The notes below the pieces were generated by a model. It was not told the DNA's origin and made no database searches. It worked only from the letters and a program-made list of their open reading frames with translations. A DNA stretch of 64,000 nt, from assembly GCF_016899955.1 (NCBI RefSeq), contig NZ_JACJJL010000001.1, forward strand, positions 1 through 64,000, in the 5' to 3' direction. Position numbers and translations under genes: made by a program. Below are positions 24,222-34,142 of the stretch, piece after piece; position 1 is the first letter of the stretch; each line of letters starts with the position of its first letter. This DNA comes from Marseilla massiliensis. Lineage in GTDB: Bacteria; Bacteroidota; Bacteroidia; Bacteroidales; Bacteroidaceae.

Positions 24222-26150
24222 ATGGAACAACAATGTAACGACAATCAAATTGGATTAAAAACAATAGGAGAGCTTTCAGGCTTGAGCTTTTTCATCCCGA
24301 ATTATCAGCGCGGCTACAGGTGGACACGCCAACAAGTGAAGGACTTGCTCAACGACATCAACGAGTTCGATGCCAGCAAGGATGGATTCTATTGCTTGCA
24401 ACCATTGGTAGTGAGACTGCGCAACGAAAATGATATTGTGGCAAAAATACATGAAAGGAATAAACTTTCAGCGATAAGGGAAATTCTCAATAAGAGCGTT
24501 GGCAAGTGGGAAGTTATAGACGGGCAACAGCGACTTACCACTATATACATTATTCTCAGATGCCTTGACTCCGATGAGTCTTATTCATTGGAATACGCAA
24601 CTCGCGCTAAAAGCAGAGAGTTCCTTCTCAATATGGATAAGTATGACGAGAATGAAAACATTGACTTTTATTATATGGCTCAAGCCAGGGAAACTGTGAA
24701 CAATTGGCTCAAAACTGACTTTGACAAAGAGGCATTCTTGGACAAGCTGAAAAACAAAGTTAATTTTATATGGTATGAATCTGTTGACGAAGACCCCATA
24801 AAGGTGTTCACCCGACTGAATATCGGCAAAATAGCCCTTACCAATTCAGAACTTATTAAGGCATTGTTCCTCAACAGATCTAATTTTGCGGGAAAGTCGA
24901 CGGACAGTTTAAGATTAAGGCAACAAGAAATCGCAACTGAATGGGACAAGATAGAGTATACCCTGCAAAGCGATGAGTTTTGGCTATTCCTGCACGACAA
25001 GGGGTATGACCGCCCCACGCGTATAGACTTCATTTTCGATTTGATTTGTAACGAAAATGCACTTGATATTGAAAGCCTCAACAAAGAGGATGAAAAGGAA
25101 AAGGTTATTGGTACAGACGAAAACAGGACATTCCGATACTTTTATGAATACTTTAAGTCCTCACACCAAGATGGGAATAATGACGAAGAAACCCAATTAC
25201 AGAAAACAGAAAGAGCTTGGCAGATAGTAAAATCCTATTTCCAAACGTTTAATGAATGGTATGATGACTTGGTACTTTATCATTACGTAGGTTTCCTCCT
25301 TGCGGTAGGCTCCATTTCCATTGAACAACTTGTAAACTCATGGAAGGCGAAGAAGGACAAGAAAGAGTTTGTGCGTTATCTGAAAGACGAAATCAAGAGA
25401 ACGATAGGCAATAATGGCACAGACTACCAATACAAAGATGATGGAAGCGACAAGCGCAAATGCTGTCGTCTATTGCTGTTCCACAACATACAGACTGTGA
25501 TAAATCAAAACCAGGCACAACAAGGTAATAATAAATACAAGATAGGGACATTTTACAAATTCCCGTTCCACTTGTACAAGTTGGAAGGCTGGGATGTGGA
25601 ACATATCAACTCCAGTACCAACAATCCGGAAGAAGATGACGACACGCGCAAGGAATGGCTTGTCAACGTCTACCTAAGTGCTGATGAAGTCACGCAGAAA
25701 GACATAATCAAATATTTCGACACAGAAGACGATGGGGCAAAAGGCTTGCTTTTCGAGAATATAAAGAATGGCATAAAAGAGAGCATATATGAAGACCCTG
25801 AGGTGTGGACACCAGAAGAAAAGAACAGGATATGGAATTACGCCCTGCTTGACTCATCGACGAACAGGAGCTATGGCAACGCCATCTTCTCCGCTAAACG
25901 CCGTGTCATTATAGGCAAGGACCAGGGCCGACTGATACCGGTGCCGAGGGTGTTGAAGAACGGGAAAATTTCAGTGGACAAGGAAAGCAAGTACGCCACC
26001 TCCTCTTTTGTGCCGCCCTGCACCAAACAAGTGTTCATGAAATATTACTCATCGGCAATCAGCAAGAGCAATTACTGGACTAAAGCTGATGCTGAAGCTT
26101 ACAAAAACGACATAGACTCATGCTTGGAAAAGCTTGACCAAAACAATTAG
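24222..26150 (+). CDS. DUF262-DUF1524 protein (GmrSD-like type IV restriction)
   Basis: 642 aa. The DUF262 N-terminus carries FFIPNYQRGYRWTRQQ and the ParB/Srx-like nucleotide-binding motif VIDGQQRLTT (about 98-107). The C-terminal DUF1524 HNH-type region has WDVEHINS (about 465) and IWNYALLDSSTNRSYGN...FSAKRR (about 545-575). GmrSD-type enzymes use DUF262 for NTP-driven recognition and DUF1524 for cleavage, often of modified phage DNA. The ATG at 24222 (MEQQCNDN) is chosen over an in-frame GTG at 24195. Separated by 11 bp from the second DUF262 gene. Confidence 0.8.
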   Translation: MEQQCNDNQIGLKTIGELSGLSFFIPNYQRGYRWTRQQVKDLLNDINEFDASKDGFYCLQPLVVRLRNENDIVAKIHERNKLSAIREILNKSVGKWEVIDGQQRLTTIYIILRCLDSDESYSLEYATRAKSREFLLNMDKYDENENIDFYYMAQARETVNNWLKTDFDKEAFLDKLKNKVNFIWYESVDEDPIKVFTRLNIGKIALTNSELIKALFLNRSNFAGKSTDSLRLRQQEIATEWDKIEYTLQSDEFWLFLHDKGYDRPTRIDFIFDLICNENALDIESLNKEDEKEKVIGTDENRTFRYFYEYFKSSHQDGNNDEETQLQKTERAWQIVKSYFQTFNEWYDDLVLYHYVGFLLAVGSISIEQLVNSWKAKKDKKEFVRYLKDEIKRTIGNNGTDYQYKDDGSDKRKCCRLLLFHNIQTVINQNQAQQGNNKYKIGTFYKFPFHLYKLEGWDVEHINSSTNNPEEDDDTRKEWLVNVYLSADEVTQKDIIKYFDTEDDGAKGLLFENIKNGIKESIYEDPEVWTPEEKNRIWNYALLDSSTNRSYGNAIFSAKRRVIIGKDQGRLIPVPRVLKNGKISVDKESKYATSSFVPPCTKQVFMKYYSSAISKSNYWTKADAEAYKNDIDSCLEKLDQNN

Positions 26151-26161
26151 GAGGATAAACA

Positions 26162-28576
26162 ATGACAAACGAAGCAACTTCATTCTGGAAATTTATCGGC
26201 AATTACCAAATAGAAATTCCGATAATACAACGCGACTATGCACAGGGCAGGTTGGGCAAAGAATACTTGCGCAATAATTTCCTTGGGAATCTAAAGCAGG
26301 CATTAGACTATCAATTGCCGGAATCTGCATTGAAACTTGATTTTGTTTATGGTTCCGAAGACGAAGGCAAACTATCTCCACTTGACGGTCAACAAAGACT
26401 TACCACGCTATGGCTGCTTCATTGGTACGTGGCACTCAGAGCTGGCAAGCTCGAAGAAGCCTCTGTAAGGCTGAGAAATTTCACATACGAGACGCGAATA
26501 TCTTCAAGGGAGTTTTGCAGAAACCTATGCATACCCCAAAATTTTGAAGAATATGAAGGCAACATAGGAATTGTGGATTTCATAACCAGCCGTACTTGGT
26601 TTTACTCTTCCTGGAAGCAAGACCCAACCATACAATCAATGTTGAGAATGATTGGCGGCACAAAGATTAACGATAAACAAGGTAACGATATTATTGATGG
26701 CTTGGAAGAATTGTTTGACGCAAACAAAGAGAGTTTTGAAAGTTATTGGACAGCTTTGACTTCTGAAAATGCACCTATCGTGTTTTATTATCTTAATCTT
26801 AAAGACTTTAAGCTAACGGATGACTTGTACATCAAAATGAACGCTCGTGGTAAGCAACTCACTTCATTCGAGAATTTCAAGGCTGATTTTATCGGATACA
26901 TTGAAGATAAGGCAAAAGAGGATGATACTTGGGGAAGATTTCTTAATACCGAAAAAGGCATTCCTATAAAACTCGACACTGAATGGACGGATGTCTTTTG
27001 GAAGAACCGAGACAGCAATGGAGATATTGACAGGATTTACTTCGCTTTCCTTAACCGTTACTTCTTGAATTGCGCTATCATATATAATGACGCAAAGGAC
27101 ACATCAAAAGAATGGAAACTATATGGAACGGTATCTGACGATTCGTCGCTTCGCTATGATAATGGCTTTAGCATCTATTCTTCCATCCTCTCAAAGCCAG
27201 AAGTCTTGGAGAATCTAAGTTCCCTTTTCGAGCGTTTGGCAGAGGTCAAGGAAGAAATCAGTGAATATATGCCACAGTGGTTCTGTAAGTTTGATTTCAT
27301 TCCCCGATACACAGAAGGCTCCATTTCCACGCTCACTCAAACACAGAGGGTCGTGTTCTTCGGGATATGCCGGTATTTGGAATCCTGTACAGCGTTCAAT
27401 GAGCGTCGCTTCGGAAGGTGGATGAGAGTGGTGTGCAATTTATCGGAGAACACCACGATAAATAGGGTTGACGCAATGGTCGCTCGTCTGAAATTAATAG
27501 ATGAATTGAGCAAACACGCAGAAGACATCTATGAATATCTGACAAGCGAGGATTTCGAAATACAATCAAAAGCGTCTCCTGAACAATTGGCTGAGGAAAT
27601 AGCCAAGGCCAAACAAATTCTTCACCCACAGCCCGCGCGACTCCCAGAAAGGCCAATGGACTGGGATGATGAAAAGGACTGGAATTGGGAGTCGGCCATC
27701 ATTGAGGCTGAAAGCACCGCGTTCTTCAAAGGCGCAATCCGTTTCTTGTTCAAGGATGCCTATAGTGGGGATGATTGGACTTGTTTCACGCCTAAGTTTG
27801 CGAATAGCAAATTGATATTCAGCTCCGATGGCTTGACATTGGAATATAAAAGAGAAGCTAAGGCCAATAGAATTCTCCTGTCATATTGTGACCAATGGTG
27901 GGAACAAATACAGTCTTATACTTATCATGACAAATATATCTTTGGATGTTCCGCTCAACTTTGGAAAGGCAACATATTGACTCGGAAAGGCGCAACTGAT
28001 AATTCATTGCTATATGCTAATGCCATTCATCATTTGTTATCAGGAGATAGCATAAACACAATGTTACAGCTAAAAGATCCTGACGACTACCGAAATATTG
28101 CTTTTGACAAGTTGGTAAATACTAATATTATAGAATGGACTCAAAGCCGAGTAAAATCGGACAGATACTATATTAGGTGGACACACGATGGATTTTGCTT
28201 ATACCCAAGTAGTGAAGGCGTAATCCTCACCTTGGGCAATCGGGATGCCTTATTAAGCAAGCTGTTAGATGAAAATAAAATAGCACTGCTGCATGGAGCA
28301 ATGCTTGACACAAAGCCCTATAAAATGTTTTTGGGGTGGAACATCAGATTCCAATATGAGAAAGAGGGAGCTCTCTACTTGTTCCAATGGCAACATTGGA
28401 ATTGGATTGATATGTATGAGGAAAATAAACGTCTTTGTGAAGATGAAAGATTAAAAACTCACGACCTGACTATTGATGGCAGCAAGATAAAAGATGAAAA
28501 TGATTTGATTGATAAAATGAATCAATGCATAGACCGTTATAGGGATGCAAAAAAACATATTGACCAACAGAATTAA
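26162..28576 (+). CDS. Second DUF262 protein
   Basis: 804 aa. DUF262 N-terminus with IPIIQRDYAQGRLGKEYLRNNFL and the motif PLDGQQRLTTLWLLHWY (about 75-90). KMNARGKQLTSFENFKADF (about 220-240) is the usual second DUF262 motif. The long C-terminal half has no clear DUF1524 HNH signature. It probably acts with the preceding protein as a two-component DUF262 machine. GGAGG lies 10 bp before the ATG. Its last 32 bp overlap the metallophosphoesterase gene. Confidence 0.8.
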   Translation: MTNEATSFWKFIGNYQIEIPIIQRDYAQGRLGKEYLRNNFLGNLKQALDYQLPESALKLDFVYGSEDEGKLSPLDGQQRLTTLWLLHWYVALRAGKLEEASVRLRNFTYETRISSREFCRNLCIPQNFEEYEGNIGIVDFITSRTWFYSSWKQDPTIQSMLRMIGGTKINDKQGNDIIDGLEELFDANKESFESYWTALTSENAPIVFYYLNLKDFKLTDDLYIKMNARGKQLTSFENFKADFIGYIEDKAKEDDTWGRFLNTEKGIPIKLDTEWTDVFWKNRDSNGDIDRIYFAFLNRYFLNCAIIYNDAKDTSKEWKLYGTVSDDSSLRYDNGFSIYSSILSKPEVLENLSSLFERLAEVKEEISEYMPQWFCKFDFIPRYTEGSISTLTQTQRVVFFGICRYLESCTAFNERRFGRWMRVVCNLSENTTINRVDAMVARLKLIDELSKHAEDIYEYLTSEDFEIQSKASPEQLAEEIAKAKQILHPQPARLPERPMDWDDEKDWNWESAIIEAESTAFFKGAIRFLFKDAYSGDDWTCFTPKFANSKLIFSSDGLTLEYKREAKANRILLSYCDQWWEQIQSYTYHDKYIFGCSAQLWKGNILTRKGATDNSLLYANAIHHLLSGDSINTMLQLKDPDDYRNIAFDKLVNTNIIEWTQSRVKSDRYYIRWTHDGFCLYPSSEGVILTLGNRDALLSKLLDENKIALLHGAMLDTKPYKMFLGWNIRFQYEKEGALYLFQWQHWNWIDMYEENKRLCEDERLKTHDLTIDGSKIKDENDLIDKMNQCIDRYRDAKKHIDQQN

Positions 28577-29165
28577 TATCCTCCACCTCTCCGACACCCA
28601 CAGTCAGCATCGGCGGCTCACACAGCTGCCCGATGCTGACATCCTTATACATTCTGGAGATTTCACCATGAACGGGAGCGAGCAAGAAGCCATTGATTTT
28701 ATGAACTGGTTTTGCGACCTCCCTTATTCCCACAAGATTTTTATCTGTGGCAATCACGATGCCTGCCTGTATGAAGCCAAAATAGACGGGTTGGATGAGA
28801 ATGTGCATTATTTGTGTAATTCCAGTGTGGTAATTGACGGAGTTAAATTCTATGGTGTTCCCATGTTCATGGAAGATTGTATTTCTGATCGTCAGACCCG
28901 TAACTATGTAGCCATACCTGCCGACACAGATGTATTGATTACCCATTGTCCGCCCTATGGAATTCTTGATTTTGACGATGGGATAAACTATGGTTCGGCA
29001 GAACTTCTAGCGAGAGTAGAAGAAATAAAGCCTCGCTTACATCTGTTTGGCCATATCCATAAACAGCATGGCGTAAAGAAAGACGGTTTAACCATTTTCT
29101 CAAATGGCGCAATCATGAATGGAGATTACACGAACTTCAATCTTCCAAACCTGATTAAAATATAA
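28545..29165 (+). CDS. Calcineurin-like metallophosphoesterase
   Basis: 206 aa with all five metal-ligand blocks: ILHLSDTHSQH (D, H), IHSGDFT (D), ICGNHDACL (N, H), LITHCPPYG (H) and HLFGHIHKQHG (H, H). Predicted cytosolic phosphodiesterase acting on nucleotides or nucleic acid. It overlaps the second DUF262 gene by 32 bp and ends at a terminator, so it is the last gene of the WYL-DnaQ-DUF262-DUF262 operon. Confidence 0.85.
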   Translation: MQKNILTNRINILHLSDTHSQHRRLTQLPDADILIHSGDFTMNGSEQEAIDFMNWFCDLPYSHKIFICGNHDACLYEAKIDGLDENVHYLCNSSVVIDGVKFYGVPMFMEDCISDRQTRNYVAIPADTDVLITHCPPYGILDFDDGINYGSAELLARVEEIKPRLHLFGHIHKQHGVKKDGLTIFSNGAIMNGDYTNFNLPNLIKI

Positions 29166-29209
29166 TGAAAGTATTGATTATTCAAAAAGAGGTATCTAAG
29201 AAAATAGCG

Positions 29210-29244
29210 GCGAAGTTCAGCTGCTTTTCCGAACTTTGCTTTTT
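29210..29244 (+). terminator. Intrinsic terminator after the metallophosphoesterase gene
   Basis: GCGAAGTTC (29210-29218) pairs with GAACTTTGC (29231-29239) and is followed by TTTTT. It closes the plus-strand cargo operon. Confidence 0.65.
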
Positions 29245-29328
29245 AATTTGCTAACAAGTTGTTGGTAAAGACTGGAGCATGTTAGAGGCAAAAAAACGTC
29301 CATATTGGATGGCATCGTACATGATACC

Positions 29329-29871
29329 TCATGTGGAACAATATACAACCAGTCCCAATACCACCGTATAAACGAACAAAAATATCACCAATACTTTCAT
29401 CCAGAAATCAGAGAACCAAACACCTTCATTTCGCCTAAGGATTTTGCGCATATTGGATTCATGTTCAGAGAACATCTTCATCTGTTCAGAACGGTGATTT
29501 TCCAATATTGTTTTCCATGCTTTGACAGCTTGGTTTAAGAGTTCTTGAAGCTGAGCAAAATGTTCCGACTTTATGGTTGCTTTGAACCGCGTATTTCGTT
29601 CTGCTTTTATAATCGCATTGCAAATACCATTGACGATATTGTCAGAACTATCAATCGCAGTCTTCAATATCATCGCAGCCTCCCCCTCAGCTTTAATGGC
29701 ATCCAGAAGATCTTGATGAATTTTTAACAATGCCTCTTTTGCTTCACGGATTTCTGTGAGCCGCTTGTCTGCATCCTGCTTTTCAGCCTCTAATTCATGA
29801 TTGCTTTCAGCCTTTTTCAACATATCATCAATGTTTATTGATGGAGTGATTTTTGATTTTCCAATTCCCAT
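29329..29871 (-). CDS. Coiled-coil protein with C-terminal membrane anchor
   Basis: 180 aa. Long coiled coil (about 15-150, E/K/A-rich) and one C-terminal TM helix (VLVIFLFVYTVVLGLVVY). It lies 24 bp after the relaxase stop in the mobilization operon. Such tail-anchored coiled-coil proteins occur beside relaxases in mobilizable Bacteroides elements; a coupling or accessory role is inferred. Confidence 0.6.
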   Translation of the reverse strand: MGIGKSKITPSINIDDMLKKAESNHELEAEKQDADKRLTEIREAKEALLKIHQDLLDAIKAEGEAAMILKTAIDSSDNIVNGICNAIIKAERNTRFKATIKSEHFAQLQELLNQAVKAWKTILENHRSEQMKMFSEHESNMRKILRRNEGVWFSDFWMKVLVIFLFVYTVVLGLVVYCST

Positions 29872-29895
29872 GATTTCTGCCTTTTAATAATTCGT

Positions 29896-31107
29896 TTATC
29901 TATGAAGTCCCCTTTTGCGCTTGCACATGCTGTTTGCCATTCTTGCACAGCGGCGTGCCCATTCAAGTTCGTCCTCATCCTTGTCCCGTCCCCAGCAACT
30001 TGTGTCAGAACCGCCACCGCCACTTGATGCCGCCAGACTTGTGGCAGCATCCAAATACCCGGCAAAGAGCAAAAGAGCCGTGTGCTGTATTTCTTCAATC
30101 TTAGCCAACGGATGTGCTTCTTCTAAAGAGCAATCCTGACGTATGATATTGTCTGCGGATTCTGGTATCGCCACATGGAAACTGTGATATTCGTCTGTCG
30201 CTATATCGTAATGCTTCATAACAGGCTGCGGAGCAGTCGAAGATTGTATAATAGGAATCGTATCTGCTGTCCGTGTTTGTTGGGGAACAGGCTTTGCCGG
30301 ATCGGATTTCCTTTCCTGCGGATGTAGTTTTGCCCAAGTAGCCTCAATCTTTGATGGAGTCAGGTTTCGCCCGATACCCAACACGGATGATTTATAAATT
30401 GAGTTGCCACGCTTGATAGAATAGCCATAAATTCCGCCACCGTCTTTTTCTTGCAGGTGCACTTTATAGCCCCGTTTCACCAGTCCCATTTCATACCTCT
30501 GCCAACTGAATTCATCCATCGTGCGGAGTATCTCCATGCAACTGTCTGAGATTTCTTGTCTGTGACGTATGCCTATTTCTTCAGATTGTACCCAGCCTCG
30601 TCTTTCGTTGATGATGTTCGCAGCCATGACAGCCCTCTCGCCAATCTTATGACTGTCATTGATTTTTCCGCCCATGTCCACACGGTTGGCATCAATGTGC
30701 AGATGGAGAATGCCACTTTTAGAATCACGATGCAGGGCGACTATGTATTGCGAGCCTTTGAGGTTGGTCTGTTTTGAGGAAGCCCTCTTGGTCTTGCCGG
30801 ATAGGTCAATAGAATCAAACACGCGGATGAACTCATTTGACAAACATTCCCAATCATCCATCGTCCAATCCCGGCTTTCTTCCTCGGATGGGGAAATTTC
30901 AATTCTTATCACATTCCTGCCAAGCGGTCTGCCCTTATTGATGTTCTCTGCAAACTTTTTCTGCACGAGCATCATTCGTCCGTACATCGCTTCCGGCGAA
31001 ATATCATCGGGCAAGAAGTTAGCTTTGACTATATCCGCTTTCTCCTTGTTAACGGAATATCTTATGGCATTTGCGCCATGCGATATGGTAGAAGCTTTTG
31101 CTATCAT
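29896..31107 (-). CDS. Relaxase / mobilization nuclease (MOBP-type)
   Basis: 403 aa. N-terminal relaxase fold begins MIAKASTISHGANAIRYSVNKEKA. The metal-binding block is HLHIDANRVD (about 153-162). C-terminal half includes a GGGIYGYSIKRGNSIYKSS segment and a low-complexity end. Relaxases nick oriT and pilot the transferred strand. It lies 15 bp downstream of MobC, as usual for Bacteroides mobilizable transposons. No coupling protein or secretion genes are present, so transfer needs a helper. Confidence 0.85.
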   Translation of the reverse strand: MIAKASTISHGANAIRYSVNKEKADIVKANFLPDDISPEAMYGRMMLVQKKFAENINKGRPLGRNVIRIEISPSEEESRDWTMDDWECLSNEFIRVFDSIDLSGKTKRASSKQTNLKGSQYIVALHRDSKSGILHLHIDANRVDMGGKINDSHKIGERAVMAANIINERRGWVQSEEIGIRHRQEISDSCMEILRTMDEFSWQRYEMGLVKRGYKVHLQEKDGGGIYGYSIKRGNSIYKSSVLGIGRNLTPSKIEATWAKLHPQERKSDPAKPVPQQTRTADTIPIIQSSTAPQPVMKHYDIATDEYHSFHVAIPESADNIIRQDCSLEEAHPLAKIEEIQHTALLLFAGYLDAATSLAASSGGGGSDTSCWGRDKDEDELEWARRCARMANSMCKRKRGLHR

Positions 31108-31122
31108 AACGGGTAAGGGAAT

Positions 31123-31521
31123 TTATTCAGTAAGATAATTTTCTATCTGGCTCCAACGATTGATAAGTTGAGTAGCGGCTCTCATCCATTGTTCTACAAA
31201 TCGGGTATCGCTGAAATACATTGCCCGTTTGTCTGCTTGGATAGATTTCACGGCTGCTGCAATACGGATAAGGTCACCCCTTGCATCCGTCAGACTACAC
31301 AGGGCTTTCACTTCGCGGTCAGACAACCGTTGCCGTGGATGTTGCCCCAAGGCGGTGCGGCGCACATAGTCGCTCATGGATAAACCACAGGTCTTGGCTA
31401 GTTCTGCCGCTTGGGTATATTCCTGTTCCGTCACCCTGGCTTCAAGCCGCAAAGTGCGCCTTGTGACTTTCTTCTCGTTTTCTTCATCAACTTCCTTGTC
31501 GGCATTCTTTTTCTTCTTCAT
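31123..31521 (-). CDS. MobC-like relaxosome accessory protein
   Basis: 132 aa. Lysine-rich start, then a ribbon-helix-helix-like segment TRRTLRLEARVTEQEYTQAAELAKTCGLSMSDYVRRTALG (about 20-60), then a helical MobC part ending WMRAATQLINRWSQIENYLTE. It probably binds oriT and recruits the relaxase encoded 15 bp downstream. The upstream gap 31522-31692 holds the oriT-like repeats. Confidence 0.75.
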   Translation of the reverse strand: MKKKKNADKEVDEENEKKVTRRTLRLEARVTEQEYTQAAELAKTCGLSMSDYVRRTALGQHPRQRLSDREVKALCSLTDARGDLIRIAAAVKSIQADKRAMYFSDTRFVEQWMRAATQLINRWSQIENYLTE

Positions 31522-31692
31522 GCTCTGTTATGTTATGGGTGAAACATCAATAAAAAGGGTCATCACAGTGGGAGCTTGCGACTGCCGGAATATGCCTATG
31601 TGGTACGAATAAGCGAAGCGAATTTGTGCGACATAGGAACTTCTTGCAATACTGCAGACAACAGCTTCGGACACACCTCCTTTTGGGTACGC
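31522..31692. other. Putative oriT region
   Basis: Non-coding gap directly upstream of mobC and the relaxase gene. It contains an imperfect 12-bp inverted repeat (CCTATGTGGTAC at 31595-31606, GTGCGACATAGG at 31626-31637) and GGAGCTTGCGACTGCC just before it. Position and inverted repeat are typical of oriT; the nic site cannot be assigned. Confidence 0.45.
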
Positions 31693-32223
31693 CTATATCT
31701 GATTGTTAGCCGAAACATCTCTGCCGGAATCTTCCGTTGCCACAGTCTGTGAGATAACTGAAACAGAAGGGAAAGAAGAGGGAGAAGGCTGTTTGCCTTC
31801 ATCTGATATAGCAGGCATATCCTCCTTATCGTTTTGCCGGTCTTTCAGTCGGACATAAAAAGGATTGTCTATGCGGTTTCCGCCCTGCATCCATGCCGAT
31901 ATACATTTCAGCGTATGGATGCTTGTCCGATTACTCTGCGTGGATGCGACAATTCCCAACTGGTTCATCTTGTCAAGCACGCGGGATATGGTCTTTTTGT
32001 CATAGCCCAACTTGTTAGCTAAATCCACTTCTGAAAGAACGGCTTGCCCCACTTGCAAGGTTGTGGAGAAACCTTTTATGGCATAATCGGTTTCTTTCAA
32101 CACTGCCTCCTCAATAAGTCGGTGCAGAATCTTCATGCGGTCAATGCCGTATTTGCTTCCTGCCAGATACGCAAGCTGCTCTGACGAAAGCACTATACAA
32201 TAATTCAAGTCTGTTTTCATCAT
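31693..32223 (-). CDS. Winged-helix DNA-binding protein of the element backbone
   Basis: 176 aa. A HTH is visible at about 65-100: SEVDLANKLGYDKKTISRVLDKMNQLGIVAS. A S/P-rich, probably disordered C-terminus follows. It is encoded just upstream of the oriT region and MobC, a place where mobilizable Bacteroides elements carry a small HTH protein that may regulate mobilization or excision. Exact role unknown. Confidence 0.55.
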   Translation of the reverse strand: MMKTDLNYCIVLSSEQLAYLAGSKYGIDRMKILHRLIEEAVLKETDYAIKGFSTTLQVGQAVLSEVDLANKLGYDKKTISRVLDKMNQLGIVASTQSNRTSIHTLKCISAWMQGGNRIDNPFYVRLKDRQNDKEDMPAISDEGKQPSPSSFPSVSVISQTVATEDSGRDVSANNQI

Positions 32224-32270
32224 CTGTCTGTTTGAAGATATTTTATAAATGGTACAGCCAAAAGAGAAAG

Positions 32271-32618
32271 TCAGCGGTGCATTTTATGTCCTCTCTCCGG
32301 CATATAATACTCCCTATCGTACGCAATATGGTCAAGTACGTCTTGCAGTCTGTCAAGTTGGCGACTATCCAATACACGGATGGCGGCAATAGTGATGTTC
32401 TGCGAAGCGATACGTCGATGTTCGCGGTTCCGCTCTGACATGCTGCCGTCCCCATCTGCATAGACGCTCCGCAGATAATCATTCACAGCTTCGGTCTGTG
32501 CCTTGCTTGGATATGCCGCAGGGTAACGGTCTTGAATATACTCCACCATGTGGCTGACCGCGTTTGCCAGTAGCGGTTCATGTTCTTGTAACTGTTTGAT
32601 AAGTTCTTCCTTTCTCAT
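32271..32618 (-). CDS. Small hypothetical backbone protein
   Basis: 115 aa, helical: MRKEELIKQLQEHEPLLANAVSHMVEYIQDRYP, then SERNREHRRIASQNITIAAIRVLDSRQLDRLQDVLDHIA. No recognised domain. Between the VapE helicase and the HTH gene; conserved-looking start with a normal leader. Confidence 0.5.
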   Translation of the reverse strand: MRKEELIKQLQEHEPLLANAVSHMVEYIQDRYPAAYPSKAQTEAVNDYLRSVYADGDGSMSERNREHRRIASQNITIAAIRVLDSRQLDRLQDVLDHIAYDREYYMPERGHKMHR

Positions 32619-32752
32619 ACTGTCAATTCATTTTGTCCCATGTCCCAAGCATTTCTTATAACTTTCTCTTTTATTTGCCTTTTGTTTTCATTCTTTTTAG
32701 GGGGAAAGAGGGACAAAGGGACAGATATTCTTCTTTTCCCTTAGTTTGAGAT

Positions 32753-34138
32753 TTAAAATGGTAGCTCCTGTTCACTAGGTAATGAAGTACAGACTTCTTC
32801 GTTTGGTGCGTCCACTCTCACCCACGGATGCTTTGTCCGTCCGGTCTTGTCACAATAGGCAGGATGCAACCCTTTGACCTTTTCCTGATCACTCCGTTTC
32901 CAATTAGGAATCATGGCCATCAGGCGATTGATATATTGTGATGTGTATTTGGCAGGATTGCGTCTGACCAAATCATTGGGCATTTCCTCTATAATCTGCC
33001 GGGCACAAACCATGTTGAGTGTGGTCATTGTTGAGTTTGGTTCTGAGTATGCTCCCTTTTGATAAGCCTGTCGGATCGGAATGGTCCAACTTGCATATTG
33101 GACGGGAATCTCACGCTCCAAATACATTTCCAGATCTTCCATGATGGGATCAACAAGAATATTGGAATGTTGCACCTGCACTTCATTGGCTTGAATTTCC
33201 ATATCGGGTGTCAAGTAAAGTTTCATTCCTTGCCGATAATAGGCGTATGCTTCTGCCCAAAGCTGAGGAACAACACGTTGTAGCGCATCCAGCCATTCTG
33301 AAACATGGCCATTACCTTTTACCGGAATTATCCACCAGCGGCGGTTTCCGTTATCCCCTTGCAGGAAGTTTGTCTCATTGGTAGTAGCCGCAAAGACATT
33401 GTGCCGCATAAACTCCACAACCTTATGTCCGTATGCCGGGCGCATATAGTCGCTGCAACGGCTTAAGAAAGCTTTGGCTGCCTCTGCATCATTCGCCCGT
33501 TTCAAACCATTCAGTTCACTGATTTCAATAATCCAGCCATTGGTTATGGTTTCTACCTTTTCCTTGTCACCACTGGCAAAAGAGAATGAATCGTTGAACC
33601 ACTTTCCACTGATGGTTTTGAAAAAGGTGCTTTTCCCGATACCTTGCGGACCAGGCAGAGTCAGTACGTTGTCAAACTTGCAACCGGGATTGAAGACTCG
33701 GGCGACAGCCGCAACGAACCACAATTTTGTCTGTTCCTTAACAAGCGGCGTGTCCTCAGCTCCCAAATAGTCAATGAGGGTTGTGGCTATGCGAGGCTGT
33801 CCGTCCCATGTCTCTTGGGTGATAAAATCCTGTACTGGGTTAAAACTCCGTTCCGAAGAGGTCGTTTTTAGCATTTCGAATACCTTATTCTGTGTCAGAT
33901 GCAATCTGTATGTCCTTTCCAAATAGTCCTGTATCTTTCCTGCTGATTCCTCATCAACCTTGTTGCCATTGACGTTGCGAAACAAAGGGCTGAAACATAC
34001 ATCGTCTTGACAAAAGGTGTCATACTTTATCAAACTCAAATTTTCGTCCAGCGTAAAAATGAGCCTAAGATTGCTGATGGAGCGAACAAAATTCCCATTA
34101 TTGTCTGTTGCCAGATTCTTTTTCCAATTCTCTTCCAT
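32753..34138 (-). CDS. VapE/VirE family P-loop helicase-like protein
   Basis: 461 aa from MEENWKK at 34138. Walker A GPQGIGKST (about 165-173), then ETITNGWIIEISEL (Walker B region) and NVFAATTNETNFLQGDNGNRRWWIIPV, the sensor-type motif of virulence-associated E proteins, an SF3-like ATPase used in replication of mobile elements. It probably supports replication or excision of the element with the DUF3853 HTH protein, whose stop lies 4 bp upstream. No primase domain is seen in this protein. Confidence 0.8.
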   Translation of the reverse strand: MEENWKKNLATDNNGNFVRSISNLRLIFTLDENLSLIKYDTFCQDDVCFSPLFRNVNGNKVDEESAGKIQDYLERTYRLHLTQNKVFEMLKTTSSERSFNPVQDFITQETWDGQPRIATTLIDYLGAEDTPLVKEQTKLWFVAAVARVFNPGCKFDNVLTLPGPQGIGKSTFFKTISGKWFNDSFSFASGDKEKVETITNGWIIEISELNGLKRANDAEAAKAFLSRCSDYMRPAYGHKVVEFMRHNVFAATTNETNFLQGDNGNRRWWIIPVKGNGHVSEWLDALQRVVPQLWAEAYAYYRQGMKLYLTPDMEIQANEVQVQHSNILVDPIMEDLEMYLEREIPVQYASWTIPIRQAYQKGAYSEPNSTMTTLNMVCARQIIEEMPNDLVRRNPAKYTSQYINRLMAMIPNWKRSDQEKVKGLHPAYCDKTGRTKHPWVRVDAPNEEVCTSLPSEQELPF

Positions 34139-34142
34139 ACCA

